The position numbers were made by a program, and so were the translations under genes. From assembly GCF_019711615.1 (NCBI RefSeq), contig NZ_JAIGNS010000002.1, positions 124,001-188,000 on the forward strand: DNA of 64,000 nucleotides, in the 5' to 3' direction. The stretch comes from Qipengyuania intermedia (lineage in GTDB: Bacteria > Pseudomonadota > Alphaproteobacteria > Sphingomonadales > Sphingomonadaceae). Positions 26,751-35,753 of this stretch are shown in pieces. Below the pieces are notes generated by a model that worked only from the letters and a program-made list of their open reading frames with translations, was not told where the DNA came from and ran no database searches. Numbering within the stretch: the first letter of the stretch is position 1; each line of letters starts with the position of its first letter.

Positions 26751-28715
26751 ATGCGCGATCAGAATCAGGACCAGCAGCCCGATCCCGAGGGTAACGGCCC
26801 TAACCCCTGGCTGAAGAGCCTCCTCGTCTGGGGCGGGGTATTTCTCGGCCTGCTCCTGGTCGTCTCGATGTTCGGCAACTCGTCCGGTGGCGGCGGTACG
26901 CCGCTGCTCTATTCCGACTTCAAGGAACGCGTTGCGGCAGGCGATGTGAAATCGGTCGAGATTTCCGACGAGCAGATCACCGGCACGACCAAGGAAGGCG
27001 AGGTGTTCAGCACCGTCCCGGTTGCCAGCGACACGTCTCTGCCCAAGCTGCTGGAAGACAACGGCGTCCAGTATTCGGGCAAGGAAGCAGGCAGCCAGAA
27101 TATCCTGCTTTACGCGCTCATCAACATGCTCCCCTTCATCCTGATCCTCGGCATCGCGATCTTCGCGCTGCGGCAGGTGCAGAAGGGCGGCGGCGCCGGT
27201 GGCGCCATGGGCTTCGGCAAGTCCAAGGCCAAGATGCTGACCGAAAAGCAGGGCCGCGTGACCTTCGAAGACGTGGCCGGCATCGACGAGGCGCGCGAAG
27301 AGCTGGAAGAGATCGTCGAATTCCTCAAGGACCCGAGCCGCTTTTCCAAGCTCGGTGGCCAGATTCCCAAGGGTGCGCTGCTGGTCGGCTCGCCGGGTAC
27401 CGGTAAGACGCTGCTGGCCCGCGCCATCGCGGGCGAGGCGGGCGTGCCCTTCTTCACCATTTCGGGTTCGGACTTCGTCGAAATGTTCGTCGGCGTCGGT
27501 GCAAGCCGTGTGCGCGACATGTTCGAGCAGGCGAAGAAGAACGCGCCCTGCATCGTCTTCATCGACGAAATCGACGCGGTCGGCCGCAGCCGTGGCCATG
27601 GCCTCGGCAATTCGAACGACGAGCGCGAGCAGACGCTGAACCAGTTGCTGGTCGAGATGGATGGCTTCGAAGCCAATGAAGGCATCATCATCATCGCGGC
27701 GACCAACCGCCCCGACGTTCTGGACCCCGCGCTGCTGCGTCCGGGCCGTTTCGACCGCCAGGTCGTGGTGCCGGTCCCCGATATCGACGGGCGCGAGAAG
27801 ATCCTCGCCGTCCACATGCGCAAGCTCCCGCTGGCGCCCGATGTGAACCCGCGCACCATCGCGCGCGGCACCCCGGGCTTCTCGGGCGCCGACCTCGCTA
27901 ACCTGTGCAATGAGGCGGCCCTGCTGGCTGCGCGCCGCAACAAGCGTCTCGTTGCCATGCAGGAATTCGAGGACGCGAAGGACAAGGTCATGATGGGCGC
28001 GGAACGCCGCTCCATGGTCATGACCGAAGACGAGAAGAAGATGACCGCCTATCACGAGGCAGGCCACGCGCTTGTTTCCATCAATGAACCGGCATCCGAT
28101 CCCATTCACAAGGCGACGATCATCCCACGCGGCCGTGCGCTGGGTATGGTGATGCGCCTGCCGGAACGCGACAATTACTCGTATCACCGCGACAAGATGC
28201 ACGCGAACCTCGCCGTCGCCATGGGCGGCCGCGTGGCGGAAGAAATCATCTTCGGCCACGACAAGGTCTCGAGCGGCGCGAGCGGCGACATCCAGTATGC
28301 CACCGACCTTGCGCGCAACATGGTCACCAAGTGGGGCATGAGCGACAAGCTCGGACCCCTCCAGTACGAGCAGAGCCAAGAAGGCTATCTCGGCATGGGC
28401 CAGACCGCGCGCACGATGGGCGGTGCGGAAACCAACAAGCTGATCGACGCCGAGATCAAGGAACTGGTCGAGGGCGGTCTCAAGCGGGCTACCGAAGTGC
28501 TGACGGAGCAGGAGGACAAGCTCCACCTGCTCGCCCAGGCGCTGCTCGAATACGAGACCCTCACCGGTGAAGAGATCGACCAGCTGATGAAGGGCGGAAA
28601 GATCGACCGTCCCGATGCTCCGACCGGCCCGGTCGCGGTCAAGCCGACCACCGGCAGCGCCGTTCCCAAATCGGGCAAGAAGTTCGGTGGAGGCACCGCG
28701 CCCCAGGCGGGATAA
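26751..28715 (+). CDS. ftsH: ATP-dependent zinc metalloprotease FtsH
   Basis: Inner-membrane AAA+ protease that degrades misfolded membrane proteins and short-lived regulators; 654 aa. Two transmembrane segments (residues about 22-42 and 117-140) flank a periplasmic domain. AAA motifs: Walker [12 protein letters not shown] (Ser where Pro is common), Walker B IVFIDEID, second region of homology [21 protein letters not shown]. The zinc site is HEAGH near residue 434. It is followed by a terminator-like hairpin. The gene is full length with a proline/alanine-rich tail. Confidence 0.98.
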   Translation: MRDQNQDQQPDPEGNGPNPWLKSLLVWGGVFLGLLLVVSMFGNSSGGGGTPLLYSDFKERVAAGDVKSVEISDEQITGTTKEGEVFSTVPVASDTSLPKLLEDNGVQYSGKEAGSQNILLYALINMLPFILILGIAIFALRQVQKGGGAGGAMGFGKSKAKMLTEKQGRVTFEDVAGIDEAREELEEIVEFLKDPSRFSKLGGQIPKGALLVGSPGTGKTLLARAIAGEAGVPFFTISGSDFVEMFVGVGASRVRDMFEQAKKNAPCIVFIDEIDAVGRSRGHGLGNSNDEREQTLNQLLVEMDGFEANEGIIIIAATNRPDVLDPALLRPGRFDRQVVVPVPDIDGREKILAVHMRKLPLAPDVNPRTIARGTPGFSGADLANLCNEAALLAARRNKRLVAMQEFEDAKDKVMMGAERRSMVMTEDEKKMTAYHEAGHALVSINEPASDPIHKATIIPRGRALGMVMRLPERDNYSYHRDKMHANLAVAMGGRVAEEIIFGHDKVSSGASGDIQYATDLARNMVTKWGMSDKLGPLQYEQSQEGYLGMGQTARTMGGAETNKLIDAEIKELVEGGLKRATEVLTEQEDKLHLLAQALLEYETLTGEEIDQLMKGGKIDRPDAPTGPVAVKPTTGSAVPKSGKKFGGGTAPQAG

Positions 28716-28749
28716 TTCCTGTTCGGCTGGCGTTCAGCCCCAGTGATCG

Positions 28750-28785
28750 AAAGCTCCGTTCCCTGATCGGGGAGCGGAGCTTTTT
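28750..28785 (+). terminator. Intrinsic terminator after ftsH that overlaps the next gene's ribosome-binding site
   Basis: AAAGCTCCG (28750-28758) pairs perfectly with CGGAGCTTT (28775-28783), with a small inner TCCC/GGGA stem, followed by five T's (28781-28785). The following ATG is at 28787, and the only candidate ribosome-binding sites (GGAG at 28771-28774 and 28776-28779) lie within the hairpin. Confidence 0.75.
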
Positions 28786-28786
28786 C

Positions 28787-29173
28787 ATGTACAAACAGAT
28801 CCTTGCCGGCCTCGGCGCTCTGACATTGGCCACCGCCGCCACGGCCGGTCCGGCGGATGTGAACGCGCAGGCATTCTACGCCGACGCAGTGGAGCTCGTG
28901 GACAAGGGCATGGGCGCCCTGTTCGACAAGCGGACCAAGCCGCGCATGGCCCAGCTGAAGGCAGCAGGGCAGTTGGCGCGGGATGAGAACGAGGCGGGAA
29001 AGGCCAGGGGCAAGCCGATCTATTGCGTGAGCGAGGCGGAGCGCAAGAAGGGCATCGATGCGAAAAAGGCTGTTAGGATCCTTGGTGCCGTGCCCGAAAA
29101 CGATCGCCGCAAAATGACGCTCGCGCAGGCCTGGCGTGCCGGATTGATCCGCGAATATCCTTGTGGCTCATGA
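28787..29173 (+). CDS. Small secreted protein, possibly Rap1a/Tai-like
   Basis: A 128-aa protein with a clear signal peptide (MYKQILAGLGALTLATAATA, cleavage near residue 20). The mature part is helical and charged and has two cysteines, in PIYCVSEAERKKG and at the C-terminus in LIREYPCGS; that YC...PC layout resembles the Rap1a/Tai family of small periplasmic proteins, but the match is by eye and weak. No function is assigned. Its ribosome-binding site is inside the upstream hairpin. Confidence 0.65.
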   Translation: MYKQILAGLGALTLATAATAGPADVNAQAFYADAVELVDKGMGALFDKRTKPRMAQLKAAGQLARDENEAGKARGKPIYCVSEAERKKGIDAKKAVRILGAVPENDRRKMTLAQAWRAGLIREYPCGS

Positions 29174-29244
29174 GCGCCCGGAAACGCGGAAGGCACATCG
29201 GGCGTTATGAAGATCGAACCACCGAAATCACGAGGATGCCGCCC

Positions 29245-29544
29245 ATGAACCGTCTTGCCATTGCCAGCCTGTCCGCCCTTGCCCTTGCGGGTGCTTCTGC
29301 CTGCTCCGACCAGACGCAGGAAGATGCCGCGCGTGCAGCCGAGCTGGCGGGCGACGATATCGAGGCCAATGCCGCAGTGGTCGGCGAGGTTATCGAAGAA
29401 GGCGCGAAAAATGGAGCCGGCGCGGTCAGCGAAGGCGCAGCCGATGTCGAGCGCCACATCGAGCAGGGCGACAAGGAAACGCCCGACACCGCCCCCATCC
29501 TGGGCGACGATCTCAACCAGGACCGGGAAGATCCCGCCAGCTAA
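29245..29544 (+). CDS. Small acidic lipoprotein
   Basis: A 99-aa protein with signal peptide and lipobox ASAC (near residue 17), followed by an acidic, Ala/Glu-rich helical segment (EEGAKNGAGAVSEGAADVERHIEQ). The start at 29245 is preferred because GAGG lies eight bases before it; another ATG is three codons upstream. The family is not recognised; it looks like a sphingomonad-type hypothetical lipoprotein. Confidence 0.55.
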   Translation: MNRLAIASLSALALAGASACSDQTQEDAARAAELAGDDIEANAAVVGEVIEEGAKNGAGAVSEGAADVERHIEQGDKETPDTAPILGDDLNQDREDPAS

Positions 29545-29550
29545 GCGGTC

Positions 29551-30702
29551 TCAGAACGCTCCGAGCACGAGGAGCAACTGCAGGAACAGCACCAGGATCA
29601 CGATGATGAATACGGACATCAGCGCGAGCCGCCAGATCGCCGAGAAGCGCGAGAGGCCATAAGTGCCCCTCAAATGCTTGTAGATATGGATCGGCGGGAT
29701 GAAGATGCTCGCCAGCGCCACGATTTCGCTCGAGATGCCGCTTAGCCCCGCGATGGTGAGGCCGAGGGTCAGCAGCGTCATGAAGCCGAGTGAATAGGTG
29801 ACGAAAATGGCGTGGTCATAGGCCTTGTACTGGCGCTTCCACGCGAACATCAGCCAGACGAAGGGTATCGACAGCGGGATCAGCAGCCAGCTGAACTTGT
29901 AGAAGTTCGTCTGCAATTTGTAGAGCATCAGCCCCGGGTTCTTGCGCCATTTCTCGATTGCGCCGTCGATCCAGTCGATGCTCGTGCCACTGACGCGCAT
30001 GGTGGTGCCGTCGACCTCTTCGAGCGGGATGACCATTTCGCCGTCGCGGATCAATTCGTCGCCCGTGCCTTCCTGCCGCAGGAAAGGCACGTTCTCCTGC
30101 GCCTGGCGCAGCGCCGTGATCTGGTCGGTGTATTCCTGTTGCCGTCGCTCGAGAACTTCCCTGCGCCCGGGATCGAGGTCGGGTTTGGCCAGCTCCTCTT
30201 CTGTGCTCTCCAGCAGTTTCTCCCGGCGGTCGAGTTCGGTCGCGGTGAATTCGGCCAGCTCTTCGCTATTGTCGCCGGGTATATCGGTCGGCGCGCTGAT
30301 CCCGGCCAGCTGGAACACGGCGAACATCAGGAAGATCGAGAACAGGAACAGCGCCATGGGCGACACGAAGCGCATGCGCTCCCCGTCGATATAGCGGCGG
30401 GTAAGTTCTCCGGGCTTGAAGAACAGCTTGGGCAGCGTGCGCCAGGTCTTGCCGTCGAAATGAAGCGCGCCGTGCATCAGATCGTGCAGGAATGCGCCCA
30501 TCGTGCGGTGGAGATGCGCTTGCTGGCCGCAATTATGGCAATGCGCCCCGATCAGTTCGGTGCCGCAATTGAGGCAGGCGTTTTCGGCGAAATGGCCTTT
30601 TGCGAGCGGCGTATTCCCCGCGCGTCCTGCGCCGCCGCTGACCGCCTTGGCGAAGAGCCCCCCTTCGACGACCGTTCCCAGACCTTCCCCGATATCGCTC
30701 AA
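29551..30702 (-). CDS. DUF3667-family membrane protein
   Basis: A 383-aa protein. Near residue 43 it has a zinc-ribbon-like CLNCGTELIGAHCHNCGQ, then a conserved amphipathic block (FLHDLMHGALHFDGKTWRTLPKLFFKPGELTRRYIDGERMRFVSP), a hydrophobic helix, a charged coiled-coil-like region (about 150-205) and several C-terminal helices. This order is typical of DUF3667. The start is TTG at 30702 with a full AGGAGG five bases upstream. Function unknown. Confidence 0.85.
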   Translation of the reverse strand: MSDIGEGLGTVVEGGLFAKAVSGGAGRAGNTPLAKGHFAENACLNCGTELIGAHCHNCGQQAHLHRTMGAFLHDLMHGALHFDGKTWRTLPKLFFKPGELTRRYIDGERMRFVSPMALFLFSIFLMFAVFQLAGISAPTDIPGDNSEELAEFTATELDRREKLLESTEEELAKPDLDPGRREVLERRQQEYTDQITALRQAQENVPFLRQEGTGDELIRDGEMVIPLEEVDGTTMRVSGTSIDWIDGAIEKWRKNPGLMLYKLQTNFYKFSWLLIPLSIPFVWLMFAWKRQYKAYDHAIFVTYSLGFMTLLTLGLTIAGLSGISSEIVALASIFIPPIHIYKHLRGTYGLSRFSAIWRLALMSVFIIVILVLFLQLLLVLGAF

Positions 30703-30756
30703 CCGATCCTCCTGTCGCAGGCGAATCTATGCGCGCTTTCCCTGCGCCGCAACGCA

Positions 30757-30784
30757 AAAGGCCGCCCCGAAGGACGGCCTTTTA
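30757..30784. terminator. Bidirectional terminator after rpoZ
   Basis: AAAAGGCCG and CGGCCTTTT form a perfect stem around a GC-rich loop, with T-runs in both orientations. It lies 27 bp downstream of the rpoZ stop on the minus strand. Confidence 0.8.
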
Positions 30785-30810
30785 CCTGATTTGCAAAACT
30801 GGAAAGGCGA

Positions 30811-31155
30811 TCAGCCTTCGTAATCGGCACCGATCGAGGTCGAACGGGTCGGGGCCGAAGCAGTGATGCGCAGGGCCTCTGCCGACTGGCTGAGCGAACC
30901 GATTTCGTCCATCTCGTCATCGTCGTCGGGAAGGATCTTCTGCAGGTTCGTGACCGCAGCTTCCTTGAGGTCCTTCGGCTTGACCGTCTGTTCGGCAATT
31001 TCGCGCAGGGCGACGACCGGGTTCTTGTCACGGTCACGCTCGAGAGTGATTTCCGCACCGCCCGAAATTTCACGTGCGCGCTGGGCAGCCAGCAACACGA
31101 GATCGAAACGGTTGGGGATCTTGTCTACGCAGTCTTCGACGGTAACGCGCGCCAT
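30811..31155 (-). CDS. rpoZ: RNA polymerase omega subunit
   Basis: A 114-aa subunit that aids RNA polymerase assembly. The conserved N-terminus [30 protein letters not shown] and [11 protein letters not shown] identify it; the acidic C-terminal tail ([12 protein letters not shown]) is typical of alphaproteobacteria. A promoter-like element lies upstream and a terminator downstream, so it appears monocistronic. Next to it spoT/rel is absent, unlike the E. coli order. Confidence 0.95.
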   Translation of the reverse strand: MARVTVEDCVDKIPNRFDLVLLAAQRAREISGGAEITLERDRDKNPVVALREIAEQTVKPKDLKEAAVTNLQKILPDDDDEMDEIGSLSQSAEALRITASAPTRSTSIGADYEG

Positions 31156-31196
31156 TGGGCACTCCGATATATTCTAGAGAATCCGGGAAAGAGGGC

Positions 31197-31225
31197 CAAA
31201 TAGGTGCACAGGCGCAAAAGGTCAA
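31197..31225 (-). promoter_or_regulatory. Putative rpoZ promoter
   Basis: On the minus strand TTGACC (31225-31220), a 17-base spacer and TATTTG (31202-31197) lie 42 bp upstream of the rpoZ start. Confidence 0.5.
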
Positions 31226-31264
31226 GAATTTGCGCCTTTCGCGCCAGCCGCTAAGGCAGGGACG

Positions 31265-32446
31265 ATGGGAGCAAGCGAAATGCAGGGCGAGGCCACTCAA
31301 TTCCGCGATCCGGAGCCGTTCGAAGTCGATGCGGCAGGCCAGCACCTGGCATTCTATCCGGCCGGTGCCGATCGCCGCGCCGCGCTGTTCGACCTCGTCG
31401 AAAGCGCAAAAGAGAAGCTCGACGTGTGCTTCTATATCTTTGCCGAGGACACGGTCAGCACCGAATTTCGCGATGCGCTGGTCGCGGCGGCGAAGCGCGG
31501 AGTAAAAGTCACCCTCATCGTCGACCGGTTCGGGGCGGATGCATCCGATCTCTTCCTGCGCCCGCTTATCGATGCCGGGGGCACTTTCCTGGTGTTCTCC
31601 GCCAAGAAAACACGGCGCTATCTGATCCGCAACCACCAGAAGCTGGTGGTCGCCGACGGCAGGAGGGCGATGTTCGGCGGCTTCAATATCGCAGACGATT
31701 ATTTCGCCCCGCCCGAAGAGAACGGCTGGAATGATCTTGGCATCGTAATCGAAGGATCGGCGGTCGAGGGGCTGAACGACTGGTATGCCAAGCTGCGATC
31801 CTGGACCGAGCGGGAGGAGCAGCACGCCCGCGAAATCGCGCGCACCGTGCGCGACTGGGAATGGAAGGAGCCGAACGCCACCTGGCTGGTGGGCGGGCCG
31901 ACGCGCGGCCTGTCGAGCTGGGCGCGCTGCGTTTCGGACGATCTGGTCGAAGGCGACCGGCTGGACATGTTCATGGCCTATTTCAGCCCGCCCAAGAAGC
32001 TGCTCAAGCACATGGGCCGGATCGCGCAGAAGGGTGAGACGCGGCTTGTGATGGCGGGCAAGTCGGACAATGGCGCCACCATTGGGGCGAGCCGATCGCT
32101 CTATGATTTCCTGCTGTCGAAGCGGGCCAAGATCTGGGAATTCGTGCCGTGCAAGCTGCACACCAAGCTGATCGTGCTGGACGACTCGGTCTATATCGGC
32201 AGCGCCAATTTCGACATGCGCAGCCTCTACATCAACCTGGAACTGGTCCTGAAGATCGACGATGCCGCGCTGGCCGACCGTATGCGGCAGTTCGTCAGCG
32301 ATCACATCGCGGCATCGCAGCAGGTGACGATCCCGCTGCACAAGAAGCGCGCGACCTTGTGGAACCGGATCCGCTGGAACCTGAGCTGGCTGCTCGTTTC
32401 CGTGGTCGACTACACCGTTACGCGCCGGCTCAACCTCGGCATCTGA
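31265..32446 (+). CDS. Phospholipase D-like / cardiolipin synthase-like protein
   Basis: A 393-aa protein with two HKD motifs: NHQKLVVADGRRAMFGGFN (about residue 125) and LHTKLIVLDDSVYIGSANFD (about residue 300). These are the phosphatidyl-transfer active sites of the cardiolipin synthase/PLD family. Unlike ClsA it has no N-terminal membrane helices, only an amphipathic, possibly membrane-contacting C-terminus (IRWNLSWLLVSVVDYTV). A ClsB/C-like role in cardiolipin formation is plausible; the substrate is not proven by sequence. Confidence 0.85.
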   Translation: MGASEMQGEATQFRDPEPFEVDAAGQHLAFYPAGADRRAALFDLVESAKEKLDVCFYIFAEDTVSTEFRDALVAAAKRGVKVTLIVDRFGADASDLFLRPLIDAGGTFLVFSAKKTRRYLIRNHQKLVVADGRRAMFGGFNIADDYFAPPEENGWNDLGIVIEGSAVEGLNDWYAKLRSWTEREEQHAREIARTVRDWEWKEPNATWLVGGPTRGLSSWARCVSDDLVEGDRLDMFMAYFSPPKKLLKHMGRIAQKGETRLVMAGKSDNGATIGASRSLYDFLLSKRAKIWEFVPCKLHTKLIVLDDSVYIGSANFDMRSLYINLELVLKIDDAALADRMRQFVSDHIAASQQVTIPLHKKRATLWNRIRWNLSWLLVSVVDYTVTRRLNLGI

Positions 32447-32449
32447 GCC

Positions 32450-33973
32450 TTATTCGTAATCGTCGTAGCCGCCGCGCAGTTCGGGCGAGGTGAACTTGGT
32501 GAATTCGCTCTGGAACAGCAGGGGGACGTTGCCGGTCGAACCGTGACGCTGCTTGGCGACGATCAGCGTGGCGCGATTGACCAGTTCGAGGTGCCGCGCT
32601 TCCCAGTCGGCATATTTCTGGCGCACGTCCTCGCTGCTGGTCTCGTCCGGCGTGTCGGGTTTGAGGGCGTTGTGGTAATATTCGCCGCGGAAAATGAACC
32701 ACACCATGTCGGCGTCCTGCTCGATCGAGCCGGATTCGCGCAAGTCGGACAGCTGCGGGCGCTTGTCCTCGCGCTGCTCAACTGCACGGCTGAGCTGCGA
32801 CAGCGCGATGACGGGTACGTTCAGTTCCTTGGCGAGCGTCTTCAAGCCGCGGCTGATTTCCGAGATTTCGTTCACGCGGTTGTCGTTTGCGCGGCCCGAA
32901 CCCTGCAGGAGCTGCAGATAGTCGACGATGACGAGGCCGATGTCGTGGCGGCGCTTCAGGCGGCGGGCGCGGGTACGCAGGGCGCCGATGGTGAGGCCGG
33001 GCGTGTCGTCGATATAGAGCGGGAGTTCGTTCAATTCCTGGCTGGCGAAGGACAGGCGCTGGAATTCCTCGCGGCTGAGCTTGCCCGAACGCAGCTTCTC
33101 GCTGGAAATTTCCGCAGTCTCGGCAAGGATACGCGTGGCCAGCTGGTCCGCGCTCATTTCCAGGCTGAAGAAGGCGGTGCCCGCACCCGGGGATTCGCTG
33201 CGGTCGATGCCGATCTTTTCATCGTCCATCAGGCGGCGCGCGGCGTTGAAGGCGATGTTGGTCGCAAGCGAGGTCTTGCCCATGCCGGGACGCCCGGCGA
33301 GGATGATAAGGTCGGAATTGTGCAGGCCCGAGGTCTTGTCGTTGACCGTATCGAGGCCCGTGGTCTTGCCCGAGAACCGCCCGCCCGAATTGATCGCCGC
33401 CTCGACCATTTTCAAGGCGCCAAGCGCCGCTGTGCGGAAATCCTGTGCCTCGTTGCCCGAGGTCGCGCCTTCCGCGACCTTGTAGAGATCGGCTTCGGCC
33501 TGGCTGATGCGGTCCATCGGTGCGACTTCGTCCGAGGTGTCGAGCGCCCCTTCGACGAGGTTGCGGCCCACGTGGACCAGCTCGCGCAGCAGCGCGAGGT
33601 CGTAGATCTGCTCGGCCAGCTTGCCGGTGGCGAGCAGGCCCTGTCCGTCCTGTGTCAGCTTGGCGAGATAGGTGATCCCGCCCAGCTGCTTCAGCGCCTC
33701 GTCGCTTTCGAAATAGGGCTTCAGCGTAACCGGCGTCGCAATCGAATTGCGGTCGAGCAGCTTGTGGATACGCTCATAGATGCGCTGGTGCACCGGCTCG
33801 TAGAAATGATGCGGCTGGAGCGGGGTATTGAGCTCCTGCACGACCTGGTTGTCGATCAGCACCGCGCCAAGGAATGCGGCCTCCGCCTCGATATTGCTGG
33901 GCAGGGTCTGCCCCTGCTTGTCGGGGGTGGAAGTCGAATCGTCGGCGGGGAAGAGGAGATCGGTGTCGGCCAT
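32450..33973 (-). CDS. dnaB: Replicative DNA helicase DnaB
   Basis: Hexameric 5'-3' helicase of the replisome; 507 aa. The N-terminal domain begins LPSNIEAEAAFLGAVLIDN, followed by the RecA-like domain with Walker A AGRPGMGKTSLA, GLVIVDYLQLL and the arginine-finger region near NRVNEISEISRGLKTLAKELNVPVIALSQLSR. The start MADTDLL at 33973 gives the family's usual length; upstream codons would run into the divergent gene's leader. It is convergent with the PLD-like gene. Confidence 0.96.
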   Translation of the reverse strand: MADTDLLFPADDSTSTPDKQGQTLPSNIEAEAAFLGAVLIDNQVVQELNTPLQPHHFYEPVHQRIYERIHKLLDRNSIATPVTLKPYFESDEALKQLGGITYLAKLTQDGQGLLATGKLAEQIYDLALLRELVHVGRNLVEGALDTSDEVAPMDRISQAEADLYKVAEGATSGNEAQDFRTAALGALKMVEAAINSGGRFSGKTTGLDTVNDKTSGLHNSDLIILAGRPGMGKTSLATNIAFNAARRLMDDEKIGIDRSESPGAGTAFFSLEMSADQLATRILAETAEISSEKLRSGKLSREEFQRLSFASQELNELPLYIDDTPGLTIGALRTRARRLKRRHDIGLVIVDYLQLLQGSGRANDNRVNEISEISRGLKTLAKELNVPVIALSQLSRAVEQREDKRPQLSDLRESGSIEQDADMVWFIFRGEYYHNALKPDTPDETSSEDVRQKYADWEARHLELVNRATLIVAKQRHGSTGNVPLLFQSEFTKFTSPELRGGYDDYE

Positions 33974-34113
33974 GCGCGCCACCATGGTCGAGGGGCATCG
34001 GCTCCACAAGCGAAGCATGTGGCCAAATTGGCCCTGTCGCTTGTGGATAGCGGGGATTATCGCGCAACCCCTTGAATGCATCTGCGCCAGTTGCGAAAGC
34101 GTCACATAAGACC

Positions 34114-34617
34114 ATGACCGAATCCGCATCTTCCAGTCCCGATCATCGCATCGCGCACATCGATCTCGATGAAGAGACGATCATCTGGCGCAACGCGGAT
34201 ATCGAGCAGGAGCGTAAGATCGCGATCTTCGACCTGATCGAGGAAAACACCTTTAAGCCGCTGCGCGCGGTAGAGCGCGGCGCCGATGGCCCCTATCACC
34301 TGACACTGGCCGTTCGCGACGGGCGCCTGCTGATGACCATCGCCAATACGGACGGAGAGATGGTCGAGGAATTGCTGCTGGGCCTGGCGCGTTTCCGCCG
34401 CCCGATCCGCGAATATTTCGCGATCTGCGACAGCTATTACCAGGCGATCCGCAAGGCGACCGCCAACGAGATCGAGACGATCGACATGGCCCGGCGCGGG
34501 GTTCACAACCAGGCGGCCGAGCTGCTGCTGGAACGCCTGGAAGGCAAGATCGAGACCGACTTCGCCACCGCACGCCGGCTGTTCACGCTGATCTGCGTCC
34601 TGCACATCAAGGGCTGA
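34114..34617 (+). CDS. UPF0262 family protein
   Basis: A 167-aa conserved alphaproteobacterial protein. It shows the family layout: RIAHIDLDEETIIWRNADIEQERKIAIFDLIEENTF at the N-terminus and VHNQAAELLLERLEGKIETDFATARRLFTLICVLHIKG at the C-terminus. No catalytic motif is known and the function is not established. It lies divergent from dnaB and 4 bp ahead of the GH25-like gene. Confidence 0.9.
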   Translation: MTESASSSPDHRIAHIDLDEETIIWRNADIEQERKIAIFDLIEENTFKPLRAVERGADGPYHLTLAVRDGRLLMTIANTDGEMVEELLLGLARFRRPIREYFAICDSYYQAIRKATANEIETIDMARRGVHNQAAELLLERLEGKIETDFATARRLFTLICVLHIKG

Positions 34618-34621
34618 GGGC

Positions 34622-35329
34622 ATGGCGCGGCGCAAGAAGAAGCCCGGATCGGGCTGGCTGCTGAAGCTGGTGCTGCTGGCAGCGGTCATCGCGGGCGTCG
34701 CGGCGATCTGGCTGTGGAACGAGAAACGCAACTGGCGCCCCGATGAGGACACTTATCCCGACCAGGGCGCGCTGATCGGCGAAGAAGACGAGAACGTCGA
34801 TTTCGAAGTGCTCGCCGGGCTCGGGGCAAGCTTCGTCTATCTCGAAGCGAGCAAGGGCGCGCGCGACAAGGATGCAGGCTTTTCCGATAATCTCGCCGCT
34901 GCCCGCGAGGCAGGGCTGGAAGTCGGCACCGTCCACGAATTCGACCCGTGCGAGCGCGCGGATGGCCAGTCGGCGAACTATGTCACCATCGTTCCGCGCG
35001 ACGAACAATTGCTCCCGCCCGCGATCCGGCTTGCGCGAACCGCGGACGAGTGCCCGACGCGGGTGTCCGATGCCGCGGTGCAGAGCGAATTGCTGACGCT
35101 GGTCAACCAGATCGAAGCGCATGCCGGTGCGCCGGTGGTGCTGGCCCCCAGCCGGGATTTCGAGGAACGCTATCGCCCCGCCGCCCGGCTGGAGCGGGCG
35201 CTGTGGCTCGAAGGCGACATGGACGAGCCGGGCTATGCGGGACGGCCGTGGACGGTCTGGACCGCCAATGCGGCGCATACCACGCAGGCTGCCGATACGC
35301 CGCTGCGCTGGCTGGTCGTGCGGCCCTGA
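34622..35329 (+). CDS. GH25 lysozyme-fold protein, probable pseudoenzyme
   Basis: A 235-aa protein with a basic N-terminus and one membrane anchor (residues about 12-33), then a GH25-like domain. The framework is recognisable: GASFVYLEASKG (usually FvyiKATEG), AAREAGLEVGTVHEF (usually GayHF), ANYVTIVPRD and LPPAIRLARTADEC (usually LPPVVDLEF-x-x-x-C). The acidic catalytic positions are replaced: Leu51 for the DVS Asp, Lys78 for the KATEG Glu, Arg136 and Ala138 for the DxE pair. The C-terminal VDLN-type Asp is also absent. It therefore probably lacks muramidase activity and may bind peptidoglycan or scaffold. Alignment was by eye. Confidence 0.75.
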   Translation: MARRKKKPGSGWLLKLVLLAAVIAGVAAIWLWNEKRNWRPDEDTYPDQGALIGEEDENVDFEVLAGLGASFVYLEASKGARDKDAGFSDNLAAAREAGLEVGTVHEFDPCERADGQSANYVTIVPRDEQLLPPAIRLARTADECPTRVSDAAVQSELLTLVNQIEAHAGAPVVLAPSRDFEERYRPAARLERALWLEGDMDEPGYAGRPWTVWTANAAHTTQAADTPLRWLVVRP

Positions 35330-35348
35330 TCCGGCTAGGTGCTGACGA

Positions 35349-35753
35349 ATGACCGATGACGACCTGATCGCCGCCGCCCGGGAGGCTGCCGCAAACTCCT
35401 ATTCGCCCTATTCCAGTTTCGCGGTCGGCGCCGCCTTGCGCTTTGCCGATGGAAGTGTCGTGACCGGCACCAATATCGAGAATGCGAGCTACGGGCTTGC
35501 GCTGTGCGCAGAGACGGTCGCGGTGTCGAAAGCCATGGCCGACGGCGTGCGCGGCGGGCTAGAAGCGGTCGCGGTTACCGGGCCGGGCGACATGCCGATC
35601 ACGCCCTGCGGGCGTTGCCGCCAGGTCCTCAACGAACTCGCGCAGCTGGGCGAGACCGATCCGGTGATCCTGTGCGTCGGCCCCGGAGTAGTGCGCCGCA
35701 CCACGCTGAGCGCGCTCCTGCCCGACGCCTTCGGCCCGGCGAGCCTCGTTTGA
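35349..35753 (+). CDS. cdd: Cytidine deaminase
   Basis: Zinc enzyme converting cytidine to uridine in pyrimidine salvage; 134 aa, typical of the homotetrameric class. Motifs: YSPYSSFAVGAAL, GTNIENASYGLALCAETVAV (zinc Cys and catalytic Glu) and TPCGRCRQVLNE (zinc cysteines). Its stop overlaps the probable TTG start of the LD-carboxypeptidase gene. Confidence 0.95.
   Translation: MTDDDLIAAAREAAANSYSPYSSFAVGAALRFADGSVVTGTNIENASYGLALCAETVAVSKAMADGVRGGLEAVAVTGPGDMPITPCGRCRQVLNELAQLGETDPVILCVGPGVVRRTTLSALLPDAFGPASLV

Noticed and set aside
26640..28526. 628-codon open frame opposite ftsH
   Set aside because: Caused by high G+C and codon bias of ftsH on the other strand; no signal or motif.
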